The notes beneath the pieces are model-generated. The model did not search any database, was not told the DNA's origin, and saw nothing but the letters and a program-made list of their open reading frames with translations. DNA of 64,000 nucleotides from Cyclobacteriaceae bacterium (lineage in GTDB: Bacteria; Bacteroidota; Bacteroidia; Cytophagales; Cyclobacteriaceae). The translations under genes were made by a program, and so were the position numbers. The stretch spans positions 186,001 through 250,000 of the forward strand of contig JANQOR010000023.1 of assembly GCA_028285685.1 (NCBI GenBank), read 5' to 3'. Below are positions 46,938 through 53,874 of this stretch, in pieces. Within the stretch, counting starts at the first letter, position 1. Each line of letters starts with the position of its first letter.

Positions 46938-47327
46938 TTATCTGCTAAGAGTTTCGTCAATTTTTTCTTTTGCAATTAGATACTTTTCGTATTCCGATTG
47001 ATTAGCGCTGTTGGAAGGTTTCTTTTTAACCACCAATAAATTAGCTCTGAAGTTATCCAAATTCTTGATATCAACTAAGTAAGTTCGTCCTTTGTGCTGT
47101 ACGCTCTTGAAGGAATATTTTACAAAACCTAGCTTGGTTAATTCAACTGTATCCTCACCACTAGTTCTCCAGTTAAATTTCTGTTCCTTGGATCCATGCC
47201 ACGCTGTTGGAATTGTTAGGGTGCACTTGTTTTCGTTCAAGAACTCAAGAGTATAGGAGTTGGACGTGTACGTTCCAGACAAATAGTTCGTCTGAAAAGA
47301 AGTTAGCAGAACAATTAGAAGTTTCAT
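46938..47327 (-). CDS. Small exported protein, lipocalin-like strand pattern
   Basis: 129 residues. Signal-like start (KLLIVLLTSFQTNYLSG), then alternating strands (YTSNSYTLEFLNENKCTLTI, then GRTYLVDIKNLDNFRANLLV). The layout is compatible with a small beta-barrel, but no family can be named. It ends 3 bp before the FG-GAP gene start, so the two are one transcription unit. Confidence 0.5.
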   Translation of the reverse strand: MKLLIVLLTSFQTNYLSGTYTSNSYTLEFLNENKCTLTIPTAWHGSKEQKFNWRTSGEDTVELTKLGFVKYSFKSVQHKGRTYLVDIKNLDNFRANLLVVKKKPSNSANQSEYEKYLIAKEKIDETLSR

Positions 47328-47339
47328 AATCTGTGAGTT

Positions 47340-47547
47340 ACAAGAATGATGCCTGAGGTCCAGCTAAAGTGCATACGTCCCAATCGCGATAGCTATCAGG
47401 AGTCTACGCGACCCGCTGGTGAAAAACTAAGCTAGCAAGTTGTGGCAGAAAATGCTAAGGGAAATGATGAATGTTCCAGAGGTGAGGCTTCGCGATTTTG
47501 CAGCATGAAAGTAGCCAGGCACCGTTTGACATATGCATCTTGAGAGC
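47340..47547 (-). repeat. Decayed long attC-like element
   Basis: Spacer sharing CAGCTAAAGTGC(A/G)TACGTCC (47361), the CGATAGCTATC palindrome, TCTACGCGACCCGCTGG, AAAAACTAAGCTAGCAA and TGGCAGAAAA(T/C)GCTAA with the element at 52122-52419. Both outer cores are missing, so it looks like a worn member of the same family. Confidence 0.5.
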
Positions 47548-48162
47548 TTACTTCTCGAGGTATGAATTAATGTCAAAATCCTTCGCTTCCATATCAATTT
47601 CTTCAATTTCATAGGCCACCATAATAACGCTCATACCCATACTCGGGTATTCAATTTCATATTTAAGTGCGAGTGCGCCGTTAGTTGAATTGAGAAAAAG
47701 ATTCCAATTACCAAAATTGTGATTTTGATAAAATTCCTTGTTGACGGTCAGTTCTGGAGAATAATAATAAGTGGTAAAATCGCTTTCACTTTTGATAGTC
47801 AGTTTCTTGCAGTACTTTCCCAAAACTGTTTCTTGACCTTCTATGTGATTTGTTTCTCCGGTTTGAGGGAATTTAAATGATGCATCCATCACTTGGACTT
47901 GTCCTTGGTTATTGAAGAAATATTGGTTTGTTGAACTGTTAAAGAGTTGAGTAATTTCTCCCTTTTCATTTAACGATTTGTAGTTGCCCTCAGAGACATA
48001 ATAATGCATTTCTGTATCACGGCCTATTGTTACTGGTTCGAGCTTATTTCCTAGAGAGTCAAAATATTGAAGCTTAAGCGAAATCCTTCCTTCAAAAAAA
48101 TCTGTTTGTGCGCTTACGGTCAGGGTTGTGATAAAAAGAAGAGTTGTGAAAATTTTGTTCAT
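47548..48162 (-). CDS. Secreted protein of unknown function (DUF4412/GLPGLI-like pattern)
   Basis: 204 residues from the ATG at 48162, which starts a signal peptide (IFTTLLFITTLTVSAQ). The body is strand-rich: FEGRISLKLQYFDSLGNKLE, YYVSEGNYKSLNEKGEITQL, GKYCKKLTIKSESDFTTYYY and GALALKYEIEYPSMGMSVIM. This is the pattern of small periplasmic beta proteins of the DUF4412/GLPGLI kind, whose role is unknown. Start 34 bp from attC-like site E. Confidence 0.55.
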   Translation of the reverse strand: MNKIFTTLLFITTLTVSAQTDFFEGRISLKLQYFDSLGNKLEPVTIGRDTEMHYYVSEGNYKSLNEKGEITQLFNSSTNQYFFNNQGQVQVMDASFKFPQTGETNHIEGQETVLGKYCKKLTIKSESDFTTYYYSPELTVNKEFYQNHNFGNWNLFLNSTNGALALKYEIEYPSMGMSVIMVAYEIEEIDMEAKDFDINSYLEK

Positions 48163-48193
48163 AGTTCGGTTTAAGTTCATTTCTTCAAATACT

Positions 48194-48323
48194 AGCTGAC
48201 GTCTCGGCTATGAGTAGTTGTGTGGTTTAGTGGTTAACTTGGTAAGTGCACACCAAGTTGAAAATCCTCGAGGATTTTCAGAAGTAGTCGATAACAAGCA
48301 ATTGCTCATAGCCATTGTTAGTG
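48194..48323 (-). repeat. attC-like site E
   Basis: A 130-bp inverted-repeat spacer. Outer cores CTGAC (48196-48200, degenerate) and GTTAG (48317-48321). Inner arms CGGCTATGAGTAGTTG (48205-48220) and CAATTGCTCATAGCC (48299-48313) pair almost completely. A second internal hairpin (GAAAATCCTCGAGGATTTTC) fills the loop. The TAA stop of the 48318 gene is inside the GTTAG core. Confidence 0.72.
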
Positions 48324-48851
48324 GTTGTTATTTAACTTATTTAATCCGAGGATAGACATATAAATTACCGTAAGTGAAAATATAATATTTGTAATATTTG
48401 CAAGAATTGTTGGCCATCCTAATAATGGTGTTGCTGTAAATATTATAGTTCCAATAATGAAAACTATTGCTGTCCATAAAGGAAAATATTTTGTCTTAGT
48501 TAAAGAAATTCCAAACAATATCATACCTAGGAACCAAAAACCACCTGGAATTTTATAGAGAGGATTCGCTTCTAAAAACTCAGAGAAATTCAATCCCGAA
48601 TTCATAACTGCGATTGGAAAATAAGTAAGACCTAGATAGGCAATCAACGCTATAATAGCTCCAATTTTTCCTAACTTATTTTTATCATTCGATTGCACTT
48701 TATAGAGCCCCCAAATTCCAATTCCTGCTAAAAGATGATATCCAGATGTTAAATAATATACTGCTGGATTATATCCATTGACAATTTCTACTATCTCGGA
48801 AATCATCCAGAATGAAAACCCCAAAATTCCTGCATAAAGTAAATATTTCAT
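48318..48851 (-). CDS. Five- to six-helix membrane protein of unknown function (cassette-like)
   Basis: 177 residues from the ATG at 48851 (the longer frame begins with a GTG inside the attC-like core and is unlikely). Mostly hydrophobic: YLLYAGILGFSFWMISEIVE, HLLAGIGIWGLYKV, GAIIALIAYLGLTYFPIAVM, IPGGFWFLGMILFGISL, WTAIVFIIGTIIFTATPLLG and IIFSLTVIYMSIL. It resembles DUF4386-type small membrane proteins, tentatively. Flanked by attC-like sites D and E. Confidence 0.6.
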   Translation of the reverse strand: MKYLLYAGILGFSFWMISEIVEIVNGYNPAVYYLTSGYHLLAGIGIWGLYKVQSNDKNKLGKIGAIIALIAYLGLTYFPIAVMNSGLNFSEFLEANPLYKIPGGFWFLGMILFGISLTKTKYFPLWTAIVFIIGTIIFTATPLLGWPTILANITNIIFSLTVIYMSILGLNKLNNNH

Positions 48852-48869
48852 TTGTTCGTTTTTAATGAC

Positions 48870-48988
48870 CACTAACGTCTAGAGATTTCACGTGCCTCTA
48901 GCATTCGAAGTATAACTATGGTTTCTGTTTCCCACTTCACTGCCAAATGTCTCCGCAGAGGTATATGCTATATCGCTTGTTGTAAGCT
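48870..48988 (-). repeat. attC-like site D
   Basis: A 119-bp spacer. Outer cores CTAAC (48872-48876) and GTTGT (48979-48983, degenerate). CTAACGTCTAGAGATTTCAC and the opposite edge share a CCTCT(A)GC/GCAGAGG pairing. It starts with the CTAACGTCTA sequence also seen at site C. Confidence 0.55.
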
Positions 48989-49020
48989 ATCTTTTAATTA
49001 CAATATCAAAAATCAGTTTC

Positions 49021-50457
49021 CTATTCTTTTACACATCGACAAGATTTTCGTTGAGATCTGTCTCCATCCTCGCCGGTGGTGGTTCTAATTTGAATTTCTT
49101 GACCATTAAGCCAAATATTTACTGCTTGACCATTACTTGCCCAAAAACCTCCCCCCTCACATCTACCTTCATATGTCCAATCGCGATACCCCCAAATGTA
49201 ACCTGTACCTGAAGGAGTGAAGCCAAGAGAATTTGAGTTGCTATTACTTGCAGATCCCCAACATGCTACTTCAGATCGAATGGAACTCAGTAATTCACGA
49301 CTTTCTTCAGAAAGCCCGTCTACGTAATTATTTGGCCTATTGGGATAATAACTTATCTCTTTAATTGTAAGTGAGCTTGTATATTTAATGTTTGACATCA
49401 GGTTGTGAAATAGCATCTCCAAATTATCTATACTAGGAACATTCCATCCCTCGGGACAAGCATCATAACAAGATGCATAATTGTACAAGTACCCATCTGT
49501 TTCGAAATATTCTTCATTATCATTATAGAGCGCTAGATCTTGAATTTCTTTATTTTGATCGGTTAGTGTTGACCTAATATTATCCTTAAGCCATAGTTGC
49601 TTTCCAATTTTCACCCAATCATAAACGTTTCCTTCTATATCTGAAACTGAACCTATAATGTTTTCATTCCTTAATTGTTGAATAGTAAAACCAGCTTCGA
49701 CAAAAGTCCCTACAGAAATTCCTCCATCTGCCAGTTCAAAAAGGCTTAATTCACTTGAAATCATTGTGTTAATTGAGATTCCTGATGCTAATACGTGAAC
49801 CGCTGGTGCGCCAGATTTGATCAAAGTAATGGGGTCAAGTCCCATTTCAATCAACGTCTTAACTTCTATTGTTTGAACAAGCTCGACAGCAATGTCCATT
49901 TCACTAATACCAAATTCGAGAAGCTCTTCGACTTCAACTCCATTTTGGATTAGAGATGTTAATGATATACCTTCATTATATAGATCTGCGGGCGAAACAC
50001 CATTCTGCAAAAGGGCCTCAACTTCAAACAAGGAGCTTGACACTATTTCCGAAAGATCCAGATATTCTAGGAGTTCAGTTAAAGTAATTCCAAAATCTAC
50101 CATTTCCTGAACAGACCAATCAGCAGCAAGAAATGCTGATATTTCTGTGTATACAGAAGTTTCTCCATTTGTGATGGTCCATCTTAGTAAATAATTTTCT
50201 AATGGAAACCCTATGAATGTAGTCAAATGTTCACCTGGATTAGAAAAAGCGCCTATTCTTTTATGGTTACTCTCAATTGTCCAGGTTCCGGATTGACCAG
50301 GAAATGGTTGTGATGCACTTAAATAAAGTGTCCTGGCAATTGTATCTGCTCTTGTTATCTGAATAGAAACGTTGTCTGGTAAAGGGATGCTATCTTCTTG
50401 TTTACAGCTTACTCCTAAAATTGTTAAGATAATAATTGTTACTTCACCTAATTTCAT
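49021..50457 (-). CDS. FISUMP-domain lipoprotein with internal helical repeats
   Basis: 478 residues from the ATG at 50457 that starts a lipoprotein signal (KLGEVTIIILTILGVSCKQE); the frame runs on to 50571 without a signal. An Ig-like region (about 25-120) precedes about 8-9 short degenerate repeats (120-290) of the type GISLTSLIQNGVEVEELLEF. A Fibrobacter-succinogenes-major-paralogous (FISUMP) domain follows (about 300-478: WVKIGKQLWLKDNIR, then CPEGWNVPSIDNLEMLF, ending QRKSCRCVKE). Such proteins are surface-exposed with unknown ligands. Its long leader (50458-50645) could hold its own promoter. Confidence 0.7.
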   Translation of the reverse strand: MKLGEVTIIILTILGVSCKQEDSIPLPDNVSIQITRADTIARTLYLSASQPFPGQSGTWTIESNHKRIGAFSNPGEHLTTFIGFPLENYLLRWTITNGETSVYTEISAFLAADWSVQEMVDFGITLTELLEYLDLSEIVSSSLFEVEALLQNGVSPADLYNEGISLTSLIQNGVEVEELLEFGISEMDIAVELVQTIEVKTLIEMGLDPITLIKSGAPAVHVLASGISINTMISSELSLFELADGGISVGTFVEAGFTIQQLRNENIIGSVSDIEGNVYDWVKIGKQLWLKDNIRSTLTDQNKEIQDLALYNDNEEYFETDGYLYNYASCYDACPEGWNVPSIDNLEMLFHNLMSNIKYTSSLTIKEISYYPNRPNNYVDGLSEESRELLSSIRSEVACWGSASNSNSNSLGFTPSGTGYIWGYRDWTYEGRCEGGGFWASNGQAVNIWLNGQEIQIRTTTGEDGDRSQRKSCRCVKE

Positions 50458-50645
50458 CACATCATTATTTACAATTCCAGCTGTCATCAGTTGCTTACGA
50501 CTGCCATATGGCACCTGCCTCTGAGCTTTGTTTGTATCTTCTAAGCTAGCGGATTTACACTGCACTTTCAAGTAGCTTCCTTGTTCAACAAATCATTCCG
50601 AATATGTCGAAAGTATCTGATCATTTATTAGAATAATCTAATGAG
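50458..50645. other. Leader between site C and the FISUMP gene
   Basis: About 190 bp without a convincing gene. Unusually long for a cassette leader; a promoter for the minus-strand gene could lie here, but I cannot mark one with confidence. Confidence 0.3.
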
Positions 50646-50763
50646 GGCTAACGTCTAAATAAAATGAGTGTGATTACGTTTGGCTTGAAGCACAAATCTT
50701 TCTGTTTTAAGATTCAATTCCTACTAAAGAGAGCAATCGCATTCATTTTATTGTTTGTTAGAA
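50646..50763 (-). repeat. attC-like site C (best conserved)
   Basis: A 118-bp inverted-repeat spacer. Outer cores CTAAC (50648-50652) and GTTAG (50757-50761). Inner arms AATAAAATGAGTGTGATTAC and AATAAAATGAATGCGATTGC (opposite strand) pair at 17 of 20 positions. The start of the FISUMP gene lies beyond the CTAAC side; the TGA of the L-domain lipoprotein is 13 bp from the GTTAG side. Confidence 0.75.
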
Positions 50764-50774
50764 AAAGTTATCTG

Positions 50775-52109
50775 TCACTCAGCACAGTGTCCATTTAGTA
50801 TGGTTTCAATAGTAGGATTATAGAGGTTGTTTCTGATATCAACAGTACCATAAGCATCATTATTTGCTAGCAGCGTTCTAAGTCCGCAGAAATCAGTTAG
50901 GGTTTCATTATATCTTACCGTTATTGTTTTACTGATAGATCTCAATCCAGATAACCCATTCAGATCTTTGATTTTGGCATTGCCTACGATATCCAGCTCG
51001 TCTGTAACGGAGGTGATATTTGCCAACCCATCAATGTTGAGTAGGTTGTCATTGCCCCGTATAGATAATATCCTAGTTTCAGTAAATCTTGACAAATCAT
51101 CAAGTTTTTCAAGAATAGTACTCCAAATGAGTAGATCCCCATCGAATGAAGAAACATTTCTCAAACCACTGATATCAGAGAGCATATCATTCCCAATGAT
51201 TTTTAGCCCATTTCCAAGGTCTGTTAGGTTTTCCAAATCATTTAAGTTCGGTAGTATATCATTATCTGAGATAGATAATCCATCCACTTCGGTTAGACCT
51301 TCAAACCCCACAAGATTGTCTAATTGATCATTGTCCTGAATGATTAATGCCCAGTGTACGACCTGAAGGTTACGAAATCCAGAAACATCCACCAAGGAAT
51401 GATTTCGGGTTATGGATAAGTTTCCACCTACTGTTCTTAAACTCTCAAATCCGTCAACATTGTTAAGCTTATCATTAGAAAAAACACTCAGATAACCAAC
51501 AGATTCGAGATTTTCAAGACCATGAATATCTGTAAGCTCTTTTAGTTCTAGTATAGAAAGTCCTCCTGAGACATATTTTAAGCTATTAAACCCAGCCAAA
51601 TTTCTGATTTCAAAATTGGGGTTCCCCAATTCTCCAATCTTAAGGGTTCCATATATGATTTCATATCCTTTTTCCTCGAACTCACTAATCTCATCTTCAG
51701 TCAAAATGGTCAGGTCGCCAAGATGAACAATGGGTTGCCTTTGTGCTGTGATAAAGTTAATTTCATCACCATAGATCACCTCTCCTGATTCCAATCTTAC
51801 ATAAGCCTTTAAGAAGTATCGAGTTTCAGGTGTGAGACCATCAGCTTCGATGGAGTAATTCAATTCATCTGTGATTTGAGTGGCGAAATCATCATCTATG
51901 GTTGGGGAAGTACGCGTGTTCCAGCAAATACCTTTTTCCAAAATTTTTAAGTTGGAGGGGTTGGCGATTATTCCACCACTTACGACGGAGGAGTCTGTGA
52001 TTTGTTCCACAGGTGTGGTTGAGAGAAATACTGGCTCAGTGATTGATGAATTATCGTCACCACAAGAAAGAATAATCAAAAAAATGATAAGGAATAGGAG
52101 TTTTCTCAC
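50775..52109 (-). CDS. Receptor L-domain lipoprotein
   Basis: 444 residues. Lipoprotein signal (LLFLIIFLIILSCGDDNSS). A fibronectin-III-like region (about 30-120: RYFLKAYVRLESGEVIYGDE) is followed by leucine-rich/receptor L-domain repeats (about 150-430), e.g. LAGFNSLKYVSGGLSILEL, LENLESVGYLSVFSNDKLNN and FRNLQVVHWALIIQDNDQLD, repeating about every 23 residues. These right-handed solenoids bind proteins or glycans at the cell surface. Flanked by attC-like sites B and C. Confidence 0.75.
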   Translation of the reverse strand: MRKLLFLIIFLIILSCGDDNSSITEPVFLSTTPVEQITDSSVVSGGIIANPSNLKILEKGICWNTRTSPTIDDDFATQITDELNYSIEADGLTPETRYFLKAYVRLESGEVIYGDEINFITAQRQPIVHLGDLTILTEDEISEFEEKGYEIIYGTLKIGELGNPNFEIRNLAGFNSLKYVSGGLSILELKELTDIHGLENLESVGYLSVFSNDKLNNVDGFESLRTVGGNLSITRNHSLVDVSGFRNLQVVHWALIIQDNDQLDNLVGFEGLTEVDGLSISDNDILPNLNDLENLTDLGNGLKIIGNDMLSDISGLRNVSSFDGDLLIWSTILEKLDDLSRFTETRILSIRGNDNLLNIDGLANITSVTDELDIVGNAKIKDLNGLSGLRSISKTITVRYNETLTDFCGLRTLLANNDAYGTVDIRNNLYNPTIETILNGHCAE

Positions 52110-52121
52110 TGTAGCAATTTT

Positions 52122-52419
52122 TTCTAACGACCCAGCTAAAGTGCGTACGTCCCAATCGCGATAGCTATCGGGAGTCTACGCGACCCGCTGGGGAAAAACT
52201 AAGCTAGCAAAGCTGCGACCCAGATACAACACGTTAAATAAGAAACTGCGTCTTGAAAGTCCAGATAGCTATCGGGAGAGGCGATGGCAGAAAACGCTAA
52301 AGGAGATGAGACACTTTGCACAGGAGTGGCTTTGCGGTTCGTATAGCAAGAGAGTAGCTAGGCGCACTTTGACACTCCTGTCCTGACGAAGGAGAGATGC
52401 AATTTAGCAGCTGTTAGAG
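52122..52419 (-). repeat. attC-like site B (long form, ~298 bp)
   Basis: Outer cores CTAAC (52124-52128) and GTTAG (52413-52417). The arms CAGCTAAAGTGCGTACGTCC and the complement of GCTGCTAAATTGCATCTCTC pair partly. The interior carries two AGCTATCGGG palindromes and the shared blocks TCTACGCGACCCGCTGG, TGGCAGAAAACGCTAAAGG and TGACACTCCTGTCCTGAC. The stop codon of the 52414 gene (TAA) lies inside the GTTAG core; the next start is 14 bp past the other core. Confidence 0.65.
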
Positions 52420-52938
52420 ATCGTTGCTTTCTATCTTTTCGGGATAAAGAATTGCTGCTCCAACACTGAAAAATGCTAGATAGTGGCCAACAAATCCTCG
52501 AGCTTGAACAGCTAGAGCATGTCTATATTCTTCTTCCGTAAGTGTCTTGATTATGTCACCATGATTGTGAATCACTCGTTCACCTTCGAGCGTTGATACA
52601 ACACCTTTTTGGGTGTACATTATGATGCCAAAACTGACCATTGCAAAAACGAAACTCAAACCAGCAATTATTGAAATCCAAAGTGGTGTGCCGTTGAATA
52701 TTACTTTAAAAATGGTAATAGGGTTCTTTTGTTTCTTAGTTCTTAATTCCTTCAATTCTGTACTCGTACTCAATTTAAGAACGGCAATGATCCATGTTCC
52801 AAAAAGTAAAAATGTGAGATATGAATAAATCGGAAGTGACTGTGAATCAATGTCCTTAAATGTGAGTGCATACAATGTCACCGAAATAAGATATCCGATT
52901 GCAGCTAGAACAGTAATAATTGGATAGATGCGCTTCAT
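52414..52938 (-). CDS. Four-helix membrane protein of unknown function (cassette-like)
   Basis: 174 residues from the ATG at 52938; the longer frame starts with GTG inside the attC core. Hydrophobic segments: YPIITVLAAIGYLISVTLY, LTFLLFGTWIIAVL, PLWISIIAGLSFVFAMVSFG and VGHYLAFFSVGAAILY. A charged loop between the second and third carries KELRTKKQKN. No family recognised. ATG is 6 bp from core A; the stop is inside core B, the most compact cassette-like unit in the window. Confidence 0.6.
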   Translation of the reverse strand: MKRIYPIITVLAAIGYLISVTLYALTFKDIDSQSLPIYSYLTFLLFGTWIIAVLKLSTSTELKELRTKKQKNPITIFKVIFNGTPLWISIIAGLSFVFAMVSFGIIMYTQKGVVSTLEGERVIHNHGDIIKTLTEEEYRHALAVQARGFVGHYLAFFSVGAAILYPEKIESNDL

Positions 52939-52941
52939 GAT

Positions 52942-53056
52942 CTCTAACACCGGCTAAAATCCGTTGGCTTGGCCTTTGTTAATTTCTTTTAAAGTTACTC
53001 TCACAAGTGTCATTTCAAATAGCTCATTGGCGCATGGATTTTAGCATATGTTAGAG
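52942..53056 (-). repeat. attC-like site A
   Basis: A 115-bp inverted-repeat spacer. Outer cores CTAAC (52944-52948) and GTTAG (53050-53054). Inner arms TAAAATCCGTTGGC (52955-52968) and the complement TAAAATCCATGCGCC (53029-53043) share eight consecutive bases. The 53059 gene stop codon is 5 bp from one edge; the next ATG 6 bp from the other. Confidence 0.75.
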
Positions 53057-53058
53057 GA

Positions 53059-53724
53059 TTACCTATTTATTCTTACATACTTAGTTCCACTTGGATAAGT
53101 AATTTCCATTATAGTTGACTTGAATACAAGTTCAAGGGACAAACTTTCAAGACTTTCAAATGACCTTTCGTCTGAGCTCAGGAATTCTGTAGCTTGTTTA
53201 ATATACTCAGGACAGCACTTTTTAAATTGCTCATCGTCAACAAGCCCAGAATAGAAGTTTCTTTGAACTTCTAATGATCTTGCTTTAAGTTCCGGATATG
53301 ACTTAAAATAGAAGTTTCCAAGCTCACTTTGTCTGTTAAATCCTAAGAAATTAAATGTTCGAAAACTGTTTTCATAGCTTCCATAATGGTCTGGCAGAGT
53401 TGAGGAACTAAGAGCCTTATAGTCCGTCCAAAAAGATAATCCAATAGGTCCTGACGGATTGTCATCGATTGTGTATTGAAAAAAGTCCAGTTCGTATTTA
53501 ATCCTAATACTCTCAGGATTGGATGATAGGTCAAATCCTAAACCGTCAAGTCGGTCAAAAAGGAGCTGCTTGATTATTACTGAGTCACCTTTTATTGTGG
53601 TTTTGAAGGCATCAGCATTAGCTTTCTGGAAAGTTATTTTATCACCACTCACGAGGTCCACGCTAAGCTGAGCCAAGCAGGCAAAATGAGTTGATAATAG
53701 AATTAAACAGAAAACTATTTTCAT
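53059..53724 (-). CDS. Exported protein of unknown function (first cassette-like gene)
   Basis: 221 residues, signal peptide (MKIVFCLILLSTHFACLAQ). Mature part: LSVDLVSGDKITFQKANADA, then IRIKYELDFFQYTIDDNPSG, then a helical region with CCPEYIKQATEF and a C-terminal strand (TIMEITYPSGTKYVRIN). No family recognised. Its stop is 5 bp from attC-like site A. Upstream, CTAAC occurs at 53739-53743, 15 bp from the start codon, but no partner core is seen, so this may be the edge of the array. Confidence 0.55.
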   Translation of the reverse strand: MKIVFCLILLSTHFACLAQLSVDLVSGDKITFQKANADAFKTTIKGDSVIIKQLLFDRLDGLGFDLSSNPESIRIKYELDFFQYTIDDNPSGPIGLSFWTDYKALSSSTLPDHYGSYENSFRTFNFLGFNRQSELGNFYFKSYPELKARSLEVQRNFYSGLVDDEQFKKCCPEYIKQATEFLSSDERSFESLESLSLELVFKSTIMEITYPSGTKYVRINR

Positions 53725-53874
53725 GGAGAAGATTATCTCTAACTACTATATAAACCTAATATAAAAAATCATCCTACTTGTAACTGCATACAGATGTTTA
53801 CAAGGAAGTTGTTCGCACTGACCGTACTAATTTGGTGGTGGCTTAATCTAGCTGAGGAATAGTCTTTGTGACAC

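Noticed and set aside
48852..48872. GTG start at 48872 for the membrane-protein gene
   Set aside because: The GTG sits inside the attC-like core; the ATG at 48851 directly precedes the hydrophobic helix.
52939..52950. GTG start at 52950 for the four-helix membrane protein
   Set aside because: It lies within the core GTGTTAGAG; the ATG at 52938 is the better start.
42390..53056. Ordinary rho-independent terminators or REP-type elements between the genes
   Set aside because: The repeats lack U-tracts, differ in sequence but keep the edge cores, and place the stop codon inside the core; this fits attC better than terminators or REPs.
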